Assembly (NCBI GenBank): GCA_035308905.1
Contig: DATGFS010000030.1
Coordinates: 62,001-126,000, forward strand
Reading direction: 5' to 3'
DNA length: 64,000 bases
Source of the DNA: a bacterium
GTDB taxonomy: Bacteria > Sysuimicrobiota > Sysuimicrobiia > Sysuimicrobiales > Segetimicrobiaceae
The notes under the pieces are model-generated. The model was not told where the DNA came from, ran no database searches, and saw only the letters and a list, made by a program, of their open reading frames with translations. Numbering within the stretch: position 1 is the first letter of the stretch; each line of letters begins with the position of its first letter. This document shows, in pieces, positions 33,408 to 43,398 of this stretch. Both the position numbers and the translations under genes were made by a program.

Positions 33408-34267
33408 CGGCGCCCCTCGGGATACTCGTAGAATCCCCGTCCGGTCTTGCGTCCGTGGTACCCGGCCAGCACCATCTTGCGCATGAGCGGCGGCGCCGCG
33501 TACCGCGCGTCCTTGAACTCCTGATACATCGCCTCGGCGATGTAGTAGGTCGTGTCGATGCCGACGAAATCGAGCAAGGTGAGCGGCCCCATCGGATGGT
33601 TGAGGCCGAGCTGGACCGCGGTGTCGATGTCTTCCCGGGTCGCGACGCCCAGCTCGAGCGCGCGCACCGCGTCCAGCAGATACGGCACCAGCAGCAGATT
33701 GACGATGAAGCCGGGCGAGTCTTTGCAGACGACGACGGTCTTGCCGAGCGCCTCGCAGAAGGCCCGCGCCGCACCGAGCGTCTCGTCCGACGTCAGGAAC
33801 CCGCGCACGAGTTCCACCGGCTTCATCACCGGGACCGGATTGAAGAAATGCATGCCGATAAACCGGTCGCCCCGGCGCGTCACCGACGCCATCTCGGTGA
33901 TGCTGAGGGAACTTGTGTTGCTGGCGAACACCGTCCCCGGCGGGCACAGCCGGTCGAGCTGCGTGTAGAGCGCCTTCTTCGCGTCCATCAACTCCACGAT
34001 CGCCTCGATGACGAGGTCGCACCCCGCCAGATCCGGAAGGCGCGTCGTTCCGCGCACGCGCTTCCGGGCGGCGTCCCGGTCCGCGGCGGAGAGCTTGCCG
34101 CGTTCCACGCCCCGGCCGAGCGACCGATCGAGGCGGTCGAGCCCCCGGGCGAGCAGGTCGTCGGAGACTTCGCGGACGACGACGTCGTAGCCGGTCCTGG
34201 CGCAGACCTCCACAATCCCCGAGCCCATGAGCCCGAAGCCGGCGACGCCGATTGTTCGAAACGCCAC
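33404..34267 (-). CDS. 3-hydroxyacyl-CoA (3-hydroxybutyryl-CoA) dehydrogenase
   Basis: This 287-aa NAD(P)-dependent enzyme interconverts 3-hydroxyacyl-CoA and 3-ketoacyl-CoA. Blocks: GVAGFGLMGSGI (dinucleotide binding), ASNTSSLSI, GMHFFNPVPVMKPVELV with the catalytic His, and DSPGFIVN. Length is that of the single-domain bacterial Hbd. GTG 34267 has GGAGGT five bases upstream. It is the first gene of the run to the mutase, and the thiolase at 22 kb would complete the cycle. Confidence 0.93.
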   Translation of the reverse strand: MAFRTIGVAGFGLMGSGIVEVCARTGYDVVVREVSDDLLARGLDRLDRSLGRGVERGKLSAADRDAARKRVRGTTRLPDLAGCDLVIEAIVELMDAKKALYTQLDRLCPPGTVFASNTSSLSITEMASVTRRGDRFIGMHFFNPVPVMKPVELVRGFLTSDETLGAARAFCEALGKTVVVCKDSPGFIVNLLLVPYLLDAVRALELGVATREDIDTAVQLGLNHPMGPLTLLDFVGIDTTYYIAEAMYQEFKDARYAAPPLMRKMVLAGYHGRKTGRGFYEYPEGRR

Positions 34268-34318
34268 GGTGCACCTCCCCGCGTTTCCGCGTGCCGCACC
34301 GGCGGCACGCCGTCGGCG

Positions 34319-35623
34319 CTACGCGATGACGTCCAGCACGAGGGACGGCGCGCCCTGCGCCTCCGGCCCGATGCGATACGCGTCGAGGATCCGGCGGCCG
34401 GCCTCGGCCGTCCGCGCTTCGTCGGCCGCCCGCAGCCGCACGAGCGCCTCGCCCCGGCGCACGGCGTGACCGGTTTTCCGCTCGAGAATGATCCCCGCCG
34501 CGGGATCGATCCGGTCGCCGGCCTTCGACCGGCCCGCTCCGAGCGCGATCGCCGCGTACCCGATTGCTTCCGCGTCGATGCCGGTGACAAAGCCGTCGGC
34601 CGGCGAGGCCACCGGCCGCTCCACCTTCGCCCGCGGAAGCCGCTCCGGGTGCTCGACGACCTCGGGATCCCCGCCCTGCGCCTCGACCATCGCGGCCAGC
34701 GTTCGGGCGCCGTCGCCGCTCGCAAGGGCGCTCTCGAGGCGCGCGCGGGCGCCGGCGGCGTCGGCCGCCACGCCCGCGAGGACGAGCATCTGCGCCCCGA
34801 GCGCCAACGAGAGCTCTTTGAGGTCGTCGGGACCTTCGCCGCGCAGCGTGCGGATCGCCTCTTCGACCTCGACGGCGTTGCCCACCGTCCGGCCGAGCGG
34901 CTGCTCCATGCTGCTCAGGACCGCGGCGGTGCGGCGGCCGGCGGCCCGCCCGATCTCCACCATGGCCGCGGCCAGCGCCCGCGATTCGGCGGCGGTCTTC
35001 ATGAACGCGCCGCTGCCGGTTTTGACGTCCAGCACGATCGCCCGGCTGCCGGAGGCGATCTTCTTGCTCATCACGCTCGAAGCGATGAGGGCGACGCTGT
35101 CGACGGTCGCGGTGCGGTCGCGCAGCGCGTACAGCCGTTTGTCCGCCGGCACGAGCTTCGCCGACTGGCCGGCGATCGCGCACCCGACGCGGTTGACCTG
35201 CGCGACGAGCGCGCGGGGCTCGAGCTCGACGCGCAGGCCCGGAATGGCCTCGAGCTTGTCGAGCGTCCCGCCGGTGTGGCCGAGGGCGCGCCCGGACAAC
35301 TTGGCGACGCGCGCGCCGGCGCTGGCCGCGAGCGGCACGACGACCAGCGACGTCTTATCGCCGACGCCGCCGGTGCTGTGCTTGTCGACCGTCGGGCCGG
35401 CGATGCCGCTGAGATCGAGCGTCTCCCCGCTCTCGACCATCGCCCGGGTGAGTGCCGCCGTCTCGGCCGCGGAGAGGCCCTTGAAGTAGACCGCCATCAG
35501 AAACGCCGCCATCTCGGCGTCCGAGACGTCGCCGCGGACGAACGCGCCGACAAACTCCCGGACCGTCTCCGGCGCGAGGGCCTCGCCGTCCCGTTTCGCT
35601 CGGATGACGTCGTACGCTCGCAT
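34319..35623 (-). CDS. Pyrimidine-nucleoside (thymidine) phosphorylase
   Basis: This 434-aa enzyme phosphorolyses thymidine/uridine to base and (deoxy)ribose-1-phosphate. The signature DKHSTGGVGDKTSL, SGRALGHTGGTLDKLE and the phosphate/Lys blocks SVMSKKIASG and VLDVKTGSGAFMK are present. Its sugar-phosphate product is the substrate of DeoB, encoded 1.5 kb away with pnp. Confidence 0.94.
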   Translation of the reverse strand: MRAYDVIRAKRDGEALAPETVREFVGAFVRGDVSDAEMAAFLMAVYFKGLSAAETAALTRAMVESGETLDLSGIAGPTVDKHSTGGVGDKTSLVVVPLAASAGARVAKLSGRALGHTGGTLDKLEAIPGLRVELEPRALVAQVNRVGCAIAGQSAKLVPADKRLYALRDRTATVDSVALIASSVMSKKIASGSRAIVLDVKTGSGAFMKTAAESRALAAAMVEIGRAAGRRTAAVLSSMEQPLGRTVGNAVEVEEAIRTLRGEGPDDLKELSLALGAQMLVLAGVAADAAGARARLESALASGDGARTLAAMVEAQGGDPEVVEHPERLPRAKVERPVASPADGFVTGIDAEAIGYAAIALGAGRSKAGDRIDPAAGIILERKTGHAVRRGEALVRLRAADEARTAEAGRRILDAYRIGPEAQGAPSLVLDVIA

Positions 35624-35775
35624 CGTCGAACGTTCTTACCCTTGGCGCCGGACAAAACCTCCGGGCAGGAGGCGCATCTTTAGTCCGCGCCGCAGGCCCA
35701 GGTGCGCGTCGCGTCGAACCGACGGCCGTTTGCGACTCGAGTGATGCAGGACCCTGGCTCCGGGAGGACATCGCT

Positions 35776-36336
35776 ATCGCGCGCGCGGCCGACGTCCCGA
35801 TCACCGTTCGACCCGCCTCCGCCCGGGAATTCCCCATCGTTTGGACGCTGTTGATGGGCCTCGCCGTGTACGAACGGCGGCGCCGGCAGGTCGAGGCGAC
35901 GCCCGCGCGGCTGCGCCGGCACGGGTCCGGGCGGCGGCCCTACTTCAGGGCGCTGATCTGCCGCCGCGGCGCGACGCCCGTCGGGGTGGCAATCTACCTC
36001 ATGACCTACTCGACGTTCGCGGGCCGGCCGACGCTGTACATCGAGGATATTTTCGTGCTGCCGCGCGAGCGCGGACACGGCGCCGGGCAGGCGATGATGC
36101 GCGCGCTCGCCCGCATCGCCGTGCGCACCGGCTGCGGGCGGATGGCGTGGAGCGTGCTGCGCTGGAACACGCCGGCGATCAGGTTCTACCGGCGGCTCGG
36201 CGCGCACAAGGTCAGCGCGTGGGCGTCGATGGGCCTCGGGACGGACGAGATCAGGCGTCTTGCCGCGTCCGCCTCGGCACGCGCCCGACGTCCCCGTCGC
36301 CGGGGAGGTCGCGCACGATCCTTCGCACGAGGCTGA
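35776..36336 (+). CDS. GNAT-family N-acetyltransferase, atypical start
   Basis: The acetyl-CoA-binding core is visible: LYIEDIFVLPRERGHGAGQAMM (Q/RxxGxG/A region) and NTPAIRFYRRLGAHKV. The first ATG/GTG/TTG in frame (TTG 35851, ATG 35854) would remove the first strand of the fold. Upstream in the same frame reads ADVPITVRPASAREF, a normal GNAT N-terminus, and GGGAGG (35762-35767) stands 8 bases before an ATC at 35776. Translation therefore seems to start at a non-standard codon, or the original start was lost. The Arg-rich C-terminus lies antisense to the end of pnp. Acceptor unknown. Confidence 0.65.
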   Translation: MARAADVPITVRPASAREFPIVWTLLMGLAVYERRRRQVEATPARLRRHGSGRRPYFRALICRRGATPVGVAIYLMTYSTFAGRPTLYIEDIFVLPRERGHGAGQAMMRALARIAVRTGCGRMAWSVLRWNTPAIRFYRRLGAHKVSAWASMGLGTDEIRRLAASASARARRPRRRGGRARSFARG

Positions 36337-37135
36337 CGAAACGGGGGCCGACCGCCGCGGCCGCCGCCAGAACGTCCTGGTGCGAAAGGGTCCCCTCCCC
36401 CCCGGCCGCCGCATTGGTGATCGCCGCGATACCGAGCACGCGCATGCCGGCGTGCCGCGCCGCGATCGCCTCGAGCACCGTCGACATGCCCACCGCGTCC
36501 GCTCCGAAGGCGCGAAGCATCCGAATTTCCGCCGGCGTCTCGTAGGACGGACCCATCACCCCGGCATACACGCCGGCGCGCAGCGGCGTCCGGTCCGCCC
36601 GCGCCGCGGCCTCGGCCAGCCTCCGCAGCGATGCATCGTAGACCTGCGACATGTCCGGGAACCGGGGCCCGAGGCGGTCGTCGTTCGGACCGACGAGCGG
36701 ATTCGTGCCGGTGAAGTTGATGTGATCGGTGAGCAGCATGAGGTCGCCGCGCCGAAACGCCGGGTTCAACGCGCCCGCCGCGTTGCTCAGGATGAGCGCC
36801 GAGGTACCGAGCGCCGCGAGCAGCCGCACGGGAAAGACGACCTCCCGCGCTGTGTAGCCTTCATATAGATGCGCGCGGCCGCGAAGCGCCGCGACCGGCC
36901 GCTCCTCGAGCCGGCCCAGCACCAATTCGCCCGCGTGGCCCTCGGCGGTCGGCACCGGAAAGTGCGGAATCGTCCGGTACGGCACGACGGCCTCGGCCTC
37001 GATCTCCTCGGCCAGGCCGCCGAGGCCGCTGCCGAGCACGATGCCGCAGCCCGGCGCGATCCGGGCGTGCGCCCGCACCACCGCAACCGCTTCGTCAAGC
37101 GCCGCCCGCCCCGGATCCGGCTCGGACCCCGTCAC
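36251..37135 (-). CDS. Purine-nucleoside phosphorylase
   Basis: This 294-aa trimeric-type PNP cleaves inosine/guanosine nucleosides. Blocks: [67 protein letters not shown] and [12 protein letters not shown] 37135 overlaps the deoB stop, linking the two in translation. The last 86 bases overlap the convergent GNAT gene. Confidence 0.94.
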   Translation of the reverse strand: MTGSEPDPGRAALDEAVAVVRAHARIAPGCGIVLGSGLGGLAEEIEAEAVVPYRTIPHFPVPTAEGHAGELVLGRLEERPVAALRGRAHLYEGYTAREVVFPVRLLAALGTSALILSNAAGALNPAFRRGDLMLLTDHINFTGTNPLVGPNDDRLGPRFPDMSQVYDASLRRLAEAAARADRTPLRAGVYAGVMGPSYETPAEIRMLRAFGADAVGMSTVLEAIAARHAGMRVLGIAAITNAAAGGEGTLSHQDVLAAAAAVGPRFVSLVRRIVRDLPGDGDVGRVPRRTRQDA

Positions 37136-38313
37136 GCCCGGAGCACCTGGTCGAGGAAGCTCGTGCCGGCGCCGGTCCCGGAAGCGCCGAGCGCCTCGGC
37201 GACCGTGGCGCCGACGTCGGCGAACGTGCGCCGGACGCCGAGGTCCACGCCGCCCCGAATCCCGGGACCGGCGGCGAGCAGCGGCACGACCTCCCGCGAA
37301 TGATCCGTACTGCTCGTGGTCGGATCGTTGCCGTGGTCCGCGGTGATCACGAGGAGATCCGTTGGACCGAGGCGCCGGCACACCTCGTCGAGCCTGGCGT
37401 CGATGCGCTCGAGGTCGGCGCCGTAGCCTTTCGGGTCGTTCCGGTGGCCGTACTGCGTATCCAGATCGACGAGGTTCGTGAAGACGAATCCGCGGTCGAG
37501 GCCGTCGAGCGCCCGCACCGTTTGTGCGAGCCCGTCCATGTCATCGTGCGTGTGCACGGCCGCGGTGACGCCGCGTCCGGCGAAGAGGTCCGGGATCTTG
37601 CCGACGCCCACCACGGCCACGCCGGCGGCCGCGAGGAGGTCGAGCACCGTGTCCCGCGGCGGCGGCACCGAGAAGTCCCGCCGGCGGTCGGTCCGGACAA
37701 ACCGCCCCGGCTCGCCGACAAACGGGCGGGCGATGACCCGGCTGACCGCGTGGGGGCCGGTGAGAATGGCCCGCGCCGTCTCGCACATGCGGTAGAGCTC
37801 GTCGATCGGGATGACCGATTCATGCGCCGCGATCTGGAAGACGCTGTCGGCGGAGGTGTAGACGATGGGCCGCCCCGTGCGCATGTGCTCGTCGCCCAAC
37901 TCCGCGATGATGACCGTGCCCGACGCCGGCCGGTTGCCGAGGACCCGGCGGCCGATCCGCGATTCGAACTCGTTGATGACCTCGGGCGGGAAGCCGTGCG
38001 GGTACGTCGGAAAGGGCCGGTCGAGGACGAGCCCCATCAGCTCCCAATGACCGGTCGTACTGTCCTTACCGGCCGAGACCTCGGTCAGAATGCCGAAGGC
38101 CCCCTCCGGATGCTCGGCCGGCGGAACGCCGGCGATCTCGGCGAGGCGGCCCAGGCCGAAACGTCCCAGCACGGGGAGCCGCAGTCCGCCGCAGGCGGCC
38201 GCGGTGTGCGGCAGCGTGCTCGAGCCCTCGTCGCCGTAGCGGGCCGCGTCCGGGGCCGGCCCGATTCCGCAGCTGTCGAGCACCAGCACCACCACGCGGG
38301 CGCAGCGGCTCAC
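37132..38313 (-). CDS. deoB: Phosphopentomutase
   Basis: This 393-aa alkaline-phosphatase-fold enzyme interconverts (deoxy)ribose-1- and 5-phosphate. Visible: [12 protein letters not shown] (metal Asp), [13 protein letters not shown] with the phosphorylated Thr, VHTHDDM, and [18 protein letters not shown] metal ligands. It joins the products of pnp and the pyrimidine phosphorylase to central metabolism. GTG 38313 overlaps the Nudix stop. Confidence 0.95.
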   Translation of the reverse strand: MSRCARVVVLVLDSCGIGPAPDAARYGDEGSSTLPHTAAACGGLRLPVLGRFGLGRLAEIAGVPPAEHPEGAFGILTEVSAGKDSTTGHWELMGLVLDRPFPTYPHGFPPEVINEFESRIGRRVLGNRPASGTVIIAELGDEHMRTGRPIVYTSADSVFQIAAHESVIPIDELYRMCETARAILTGPHAVSRVIARPFVGEPGRFVRTDRRRDFSVPPPRDTVLDLLAAAGVAVVGVGKIPDLFAGRGVTAAVHTHDDMDGLAQTVRALDGLDRGFVFTNLVDLDTQYGHRNDPKGYGADLERIDARLDEVCRRLGPTDLLVITADHGNDPTTSSTDHSREVVPLLAAGPGIRGGVDLGVRRTFADVGATVAEALGASGTGAGTSFLDQVLRA

Positions 38314-38852
38314 GCCGTCGGCACGCCGAATCGTTCCGCCGCGAGCAGGATGCCGACGATCGACTTCGCGTCGCGGATCTCGCCGGTCGCGACGAGGCGC
38401 CGCGCGACGGCGAGCGGGACGCGGTGCACCGTAAGATCCTCTTCCTCCCGCTCCGCCGTCGCGGGATGCAGATCCTCCGCGAGAAACAGATGCATCTCTT
38501 CGTTGGAGAAACCGGGAGCCGGATAGAACGTCGCGAGCCGCTCCCACGCGTGCGCGGCGTAGCCGGCTTCTTCGGCGAGCTCGCGCCGCGCGCAGGCTTC
38601 CGGGGTCTCGGGCGGTTCGATCGTCCCGGCGGGAATTTCGAACAGCATCCGGCCGACCGCGTGCCGTGTCTGTTGGACCAGCACGATCTCCCGGTCGGGG
38701 AGCATCGCGACCATCGCCACCGCGCCGGGATGCTCCACCACTTCCAGCGCCCACCGGCGGCCGCCGGCGTTCTCCATCTCGTCCACGCGCACCGAAAAGG
38801 CGCGGCCGGCGAACACCCGGCGGCTGCCGAGCACGCGCGCGCCGCCCGTCAT
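38310..38852 (-). CDS. Nudix hydrolase, ADP-ribose pyrophosphatase-like
   Basis: This 180-aa protein has the Nudix box running from [12 protein letters not shown] to [10 protein letters not shown] (G-x5-E-x7-REUxEExGU). The Pro about 15 residues after the box and the preceding [12 protein letters not shown] fit ADP-ribose pyrophosphatases, which give ribose-5-phosphate plus AMP. This suits the neighbouring deoB and phosphorylases. GAGGCGGG precedes the ATG. Confidence 0.85.
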   Translation of the reverse strand: MTGGARVLGSRRVFAGRAFSVRVDEMENAGGRRWALEVVEHPGAVAMVAMLPDREIVLVQQTRHAVGRMLFEIPAGTIEPPETPEACARRELAEEAGYAAHAWERLATFYPAPGFSNEEMHLFLAEDLHPATAEREEEDLTVHRVPLAVARRLVATGEIRDAKSIVGILLAAERFGVPTA

Positions 38853-38892
38853 CCCGCCTCGAGCATTCGCCGAAGGGATGCGACCGCTTCGG

Positions 38893-39792
38893 TCAGTCGC
38901 CGCCTCGCGCTCCGGTGGTCTCGTAGACCGGGGTGCCTTCGCGGGTGGCGAGGTCCCGGAACGCGGCCAGCACCTTCATCGTGATCGGCCCCGGCTTGCC
39001 GGTGCCGACGGCCCGTCCGTCGACCTCGACGACCGGCCCGAGTTCCGCGCCGGTGCCGGTCAGGAAGCACTCGTCGGCGGTGTAGATGTCGTGCAGCGTC
39101 AGCACCTGTTCCGCCGCCGGCACGCCCATCGCAGCGCAGAGGTCCAGCACCGTCTGGCGTGTCACGCCCTGCAGAATGCCGAGGTACGCCGGCGGCGTCG
39201 CGACGCGCCCGTTGCGCACCATGAAGACGTTGTCGGCGGTGCACTCGGCGACGTAGCCTTCCGTCGTCAGCATCAGGCCCTCGTCGGCGCCGGTCAGGTT
39301 CACCTCGAGGCGCGCCATGATGTTGTTGAGGTAGTTGCAGGTCTTGACGCGCGGGTTGAGCACGTCGACCGGCCGCTGCCGGGTCGAGGTCGTCACGAGC
39401 CGAAGCCCCTTGCGGTACGCCTCTTCCGGATACAACTGGATCGTGTCGACGATGATCACGACGCTCGCCTTCGGGCATTTGCGGGGGTCGATGCCGAGAT
39501 CACCGCGGCCGCGGGACACAACCGGGCGGATGTAGGCATCGCGCAGCCCGGTGCGCCGGACGGTCTCCACGATCGCGCCGCTGACCTCGTCGCGGCTCAT
39601 CGGGATCTCGAGCTTCAGGGTACGGGCGGACTCGAACAAGCGGTCCACGTGCTCGGTCAGCTTGAAGATCCGGCCGTTGTAGCAGCGAATCCCTTCGAAC
39701 ACCCCGTCGCCGTACAGGAAGCCGTGGTCGTAGACCGAGACGCTGGCTTCCTCCTTGGAGACGAAGCGGCCGTTGACGAAGACCAGTCCCAT
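38893..39792 (-). CDS. ilvE: Branched-chain amino acid aminotransferase
   Basis: This 299-aa fold-type IV PLP enzyme converts leucine, isoleucine and valine to 2-ketoacids and back. Blocks: DHGFLYGDGVFEGIR, PRVKTCNYLNNI with the PLP Lys, GYVAECTADNVF, and FLTGTGAELGPV. ATG 39792 has GGAGGG seven bases upstream. Branched-chain ketoacids give isobutyryl-CoA, so it may connect to the mutase operon; this is inference. Confidence 0.92.
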   Translation of the reverse strand: MGLVFVNGRFVSKEEASVSVYDHGFLYGDGVFEGIRCYNGRIFKLTEHVDRLFESARTLKLEIPMSRDEVSGAIVETVRRTGLRDAYIRPVVSRGRGDLGIDPRKCPKASVVIIVDTIQLYPEEAYRKGLRLVTTSTRQRPVDVLNPRVKTCNYLNNIMARLEVNLTGADEGLMLTTEGYVAECTADNVFMVRNGRVATPPAYLGILQGVTRQTVLDLCAAMGVPAAEQVLTLHDIYTADECFLTGTGAELGPVVEVDGRAVGTGKPGPITMKVLAAFRDLATREGTPVYETTGARGGD

Positions 39793-39867
39793 ACGGTGTC
39801 CCTCCACCCAGAGTGAAAACTAACCGCGCCGCCACGACCCCTTCGAGCGGCGCGGGTCTCGGTACGG

Positions 39868-41586
39868 TCAGCGGTTCGCCCTTGGCGCGGAGGCCTCCTT
39901 TGTATGCCCCGTCTGCCGGGGGACCTCCGGCCGGAGACCGTCCCCGGCGGCGTCCGCGCCCACGCTGTGCTGCCGCGCGAGCGCCGCCGCCACGAACGAC
40001 CGGTACAGCGGATGCGGCCGCGTCGGCCGCGACCGATATTCCGCGTGGAACTGCGTTCCGAGAAACCACGGGTGTCCGGGCAGCTCGACGATCTCGACGA
40101 GATTGCGCTCCGGGTAGAGCCCGGTCACGCGCAGCCCGTGGCGCGTCAGAACCGGCAGGTATTCGTTGTTGACCTCGAACCGATGCCGGTGGCGCTCCTC
40201 GACGTCGTCCGTCCCGTACGCCGCGTGCGCGAGCGAACCCGGGGCAAGCCGGCAGGGATAGAGGCCCAACCGCATCGTGCCGCCCTTGTCCGTCACGGCC
40301 TTCTGCTCCGGCAGCAGATCGATCACCGGATGCGGCGTCGCCGGGTCCACTTCTGTCGTGTTGGCGCCCTCGAGTCCGCAGACGTGGCGCGCGAACTCGA
40401 CCACGGCCCACTGCATGCCGTAGCAGACCCCGAAGAACGGCACGCCGTACGTCCGCGCAAACTGCGCGGCCTTCACCTTGCCCTCCACGCCGCGGGCGCC
40501 GAACCCCGGACATACGAGGATGCCGTGGAACCGCCCGAGCCGCGCCGCCACGCCGGCCTCGTCGAGCGCCTCGAGCTCCTCGGAGTCCTGCCTGACGATG
40601 CGCACACGGCAGCCGGTCGCGATCCCGCCGTGCCGCAGCGCCTCCTCGATGCTGATGTAGGAATCGTCGTTGCCCATGTACTTCCCGACAAGCGCGATCT
40701 CGACCACTTCGGGCGAGTTCAGCAGGCGGTCGACCATTACGCGCCAGTCCGTCAGGTCCGGCGCGCGGACCGGCAGGTCGAGGCGCTTTTCGGCGATGCG
40801 CGCGAGTCCCTCGTCCTCCAGGACCAGCGGGACTTCGTACACGCTCTGCGCGTCGATGGACTGGATCACGCCCTCGGGCGTCACGTCGCAGAACAACGCC
40901 AGCTTGTCGCGCAGGCTGCGCGACAGCGGACGCTCCGCCCGGCACACGATGACGTCCGGATGAATGCCGATGCTGCGCAGTTCCTTGACGCTGTGCTGCG
41001 TCGGCTTGGTTTTGAGCTCGCCGGCGCCGCGGAGGTACGGGACGAGCGAGACGTGCACGTACATCACGTTGGCCTCGCCGACAAAGCGCCGGAACTGCCG
41101 GATCGCTTCGAGGAACGGCAGGCTCTCGATGTCGCCGACCGTTCCGCCGACCTCGACGATCATCACATCCGCGCGCTGAAGGCGCGCGACGCGGCTGATC
41201 TCGTCGCGGATCTCGTTCGTGACGTGCGGAATGACCTGCACGGTCCCGCCGAGGTACTCCCCCCGGCGCTCGCGGGCGATCACGGCGCCGTAGATCTTGC
41301 CGGTCGTCGTGTTGTTGTCGCGCCCGAGGCTCTCGTCAATGAACCGCTCGTAGTGCCCGAGGTCCATGTCGGTCTCGGCGCCGTCGTCGGTGACGAAGAC
41401 CTCCCCGTGCTGGAACGGGTTCATCGTCCCGGCGTCCACGTTGACGTACGGGTCGAACTTCAGCGCGCTGACCCGCCACCCGCGGCTCTTGAGCAGACGG
41501 CCGAGCGAGGCCGACGTGATGCCCTTCCCGAGCGCCGAGGCGACGCCCCCTGTGACGAAGATGTACTTGGTTTGCTGCTGCGTCAT
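39868..41586 (-). CDS. pyrG: CTP synthase
   Basis: This 572-aa enzyme aminates UTP to CTP using glutamine. Synthetase domain: [44 protein letters not shown]. Glutaminase domain: GVCYGMQ with the nucleophile Cys (usually GICLGMQ) and FHAEYRSRP (usually FHPEFKSRP). The C-terminal 30 residues extend beyond the usual end and are partly encoded by a degenerate palindrome. Cmk, encoded at 13 kb, acts in the same nucleotide pool. Confidence 0.96.
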   Translation of the reverse strand: MTQQQTKYIFVTGGVASALGKGITSASLGRLLKSRGWRVSALKFDPYVNVDAGTMNPFQHGEVFVTDDGAETDMDLGHYERFIDESLGRDNNTTTGKIYGAVIARERRGEYLGGTVQVIPHVTNEIRDEISRVARLQRADVMIVEVGGTVGDIESLPFLEAIRQFRRFVGEANVMYVHVSLVPYLRGAGELKTKPTQHSVKELRSIGIHPDVIVCRAERPLSRSLRDKLALFCDVTPEGVIQSIDAQSVYEVPLVLEDEGLARIAEKRLDLPVRAPDLTDWRVMVDRLLNSPEVVEIALVGKYMGNDDSYISIEEALRHGGIATGCRVRIVRQDSEELEALDEAGVAARLGRFHGILVCPGFGARGVEGKVKAAQFARTYGVPFFGVCYGMQWAVVEFARHVCGLEGANTTEVDPATPHPVIDLLPEQKAVTDKGGTMRLGLYPCRLAPGSLAHAAYGTDDVEERHRHRFEVNNEYLPVLTRHGLRVTGLYPERNLVEIVELPGHPWFLGTQFHAEYRSRPTRPHPLYRSFVAAALARQHSVGADAAGDGLRPEVPRQTGHTKEASAPRANR

Positions 41587-41644
41587 CGGCTGCGTCCCCC
41601 CGCAGAGTACCGCCTCGTCCGGCCGAGTCCTTCCGGTCCGCCCA

Positions 41645-42544
41645 TCATCGTTCGCCGCCCCACGACAGCTTCGTGCGCAGCAGCCGATAGAAGCCCGTGC
41701 GCCCGAGGCGGACGAGGCGCGTCCGGCACGGCGCCCGCGCCACCCGCACGATATCTTCCGGCTCGAGCGGTTCGCCCTCCTGGCCGTCGACCGTCAGCAC
41801 GGACGGCGCGCCGGTCGGCTCGACGCGGATCGTGATCGCCTCGTTGCCGGAAAGCACGACGGCGCGGGCGTTCAGCGTGTGCGCGCAGATCGGGGTGAGC
41901 ACGATCGCGTCGAGATCGGGGTGCAGGATCGGGCCGCCTGCCGAGAGCGAGTACGCCGTCGAGCCGGTCGGGGTGGCGACGATGAGTCCATCCGCCAGGT
42001 GCGTGGCCAGGTGGTCGTCGTTGATGTCGGTGCGGATCCGTAGAATTCGGGCGTAGCCGCTCTTCGTGACGACGACGTCGTTGAGCGCCAGGAGCTCGCG
42101 GACGATCCGTTCCTCTCCGGCGCCGGCCGCCGTGGACTTGACGCGGCAGATCTGCGCCAGCAGCATCATCCGCTCGTCCACGCGGTAATCGCCGGCGAGG
42201 ACGCGCAGCAGCGCGTCGTCGACGGCCCGGTCGTGCACCTCGGCCAGGAAGCCGAACCCGCCGAGGTTCACGCCGAGGATAGGAATCCCGTTGGGTGCGG
42301 CCTGCCGGGCCGAATTCAAGATCGTGCCGTCTCCGCCGAAAACGACCAGCATCTCCACGCGCCCGGCGAGCTCGGCGGCCGGCGCGCCGAGCTCGGAGAG
42401 GCCGAGGGTCTGCGCGCTCTCCTGGTTGACGATCACGTCGACCCCGCGCGAGGTCAGCAGCGTCACCGCGTGCCGCGCCAGGTGTCCGACCTCGGGGTCG
42501 CCCCGCAATTTCTCGATGTTGACGATCAGGCCGACGGCGTTCAT
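41645..42544 (-). CDS. nadK: NAD kinase
   Basis: This 299-aa enzyme phosphorylates NAD to NADP. Blocks: [32 protein letters not shown] and [20 protein letters not shown] 42544 overlaps the tlyA stop (ATGA); the ispA-tlyA-nadK order is common in Firmicutes. Confidence 0.95.
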   Translation of the reverse strand: MNAVGLIVNIEKLRGDPEVGHLARHAVTLLTSRGVDVIVNQESAQTLGLSELGAPAAELAGRVEMLVVFGGDGTILNSARQAAPNGIPILGVNLGGFGFLAEVHDRAVDDALLRVLAGDYRVDERMMLLAQICRVKSTAAGAGEERIVRELLALNDVVVTKSGYARILRIRTDINDDHLATHLADGLIVATPTGSTAYSLSAGGPILHPDLDAIVLTPICAHTLNARAVVLSGNEAITIRVEPTGAPSVLTVDGQEGEPLEPEDIVRVARAPCRTRLVRLGRTGFYRLLRTKLSWGGER

Positions 42545-43398
42545 GCGCCGCGCCTTCCGAGGCGTCGGTGCGCGTCCGCGACGGCGGCATCGATGTCGAG
42601 CGCCGGAGTCGGCCGCCAGGCGGCCGGCCGGGGGCGCGCCGGCACCGCCGCCGTCCCCTGCCTGATGAGATGCGCCAGGTACTCGATGTTCCCGGCCGGA
42701 CCGGTGATTGGTGACGGCGTCACCGCCGCCGGCGTGAGCCCCGACCGCGCGGCGGCGGCGAGCGCGTCCTCGACGACCGCGGCGTGCACCGCGGGATCGC
42801 GGACGACCCCGCCGCGCCCCACCGCGGCCCGGCCCGCTTCGAATTGCGGTTTGACGAGCGCGACGACGCTTCCGCCCGGCCGGACGAGCCCGGCGATCAC
42901 GTTCCACACGAGGCGCAGGCTGATGAACGACAGGTCCGCGGTGACGAGATCGGCGGCGGCGGCAAACCGGTCGGGTGTAAGCTGCCGTGCGTTCGTGCCT
43001 TCCATGACGATCACCCGCGGATCCCGCCGGAGACTCCAGGCGAGCTGCCCATGTCCGACGTCCACGGCGTAGACCCGGACGGCCCCCGCCTGCAGCAGAC
43101 AGTCGGTGAAGCCGCCGGTGCTGGCGCCGAGATCGATCGCCACGGCGCCGCGCGCGTCGATCCCGAACGCCGCCAGCGCGTGCGCGAGCTTGACGCCGCC
43201 CCGGCCGACGTACGGGTGCGCCGGAGCGACCACGCCGACGCGCATCTCCGGCGTCACGCGGCGGCCCGGCTTATCCGCGACGGCGCCGTCGACGGTGACG
43301 CGTCCCGCGAGGACCGCGGCCTGCGCACGGGCCCGGGTGTCCGCGAGGCCCTCCAGCACCAGCCGTTCGTCCAGCCGCACGCCGGTCCCCCGCTTCAC
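42541..43398 (-). CDS. tlyA: TlyA-family 23S/16S rRNA 2'-O-methyltransferase
   Basis: In this 285-aa protein, an S4 RNA-binding domain (RLDERLVLEGLADTRARAQA) is followed by an FtsJ-type methyltransferase (DLGASTGGFTDCLLQAGA, ADLSFISL, LVKPQFEAGR). TlyA proteins methylate rRNA ribose; some are called hemolysins. GTG 43398 overlaps the FPP synthase stop. Confidence 0.9.
   Translation of the reverse strand: MKRGTGVRLDERLVLEGLADTRARAQAAVLAGRVTVDGAVADKPGRRVTPEMRVGVVAPAHPYVGRGGVKLAHALAAFGIDARGAVAIDLGASTGGFTDCLLQAGAVRVYAVDVGHGQLAWSLRRDPRVIVMEGTNARQLTPDRFAAAADLVTADLSFISLRLVWNVIAGLVRPGGSVVALVKPQFEAGRAAVGRGGVVRDPAVHAAVVEDALAAAARSGLTPAAVTPSPITGPAGNIEYLAHLIRQGTAAVPARPRPAAWRPTPALDIDAAVADAHRRLGRRGA

Noticed and set aside
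34268-34318. Possible cobalamin riboswitch for the mutase operon
   Set aside because: Gaps upstream of hbd and of the mutase small subunit are too short and lack a B12 box.
33408-35183. Open frame continuing upstream of the serine hydrolase to over 1000 codons
   Set aside because: The extension runs through hbd and the pyrimidine phosphorylase in another frame and has GC-rich run-through composition.
38849-39478. Minus-strand 209-codon open frame overlapping ilvE
   Set aside because: Out-of-frame shadow of the aminotransferase, Arg/Gly-rich without domain features.
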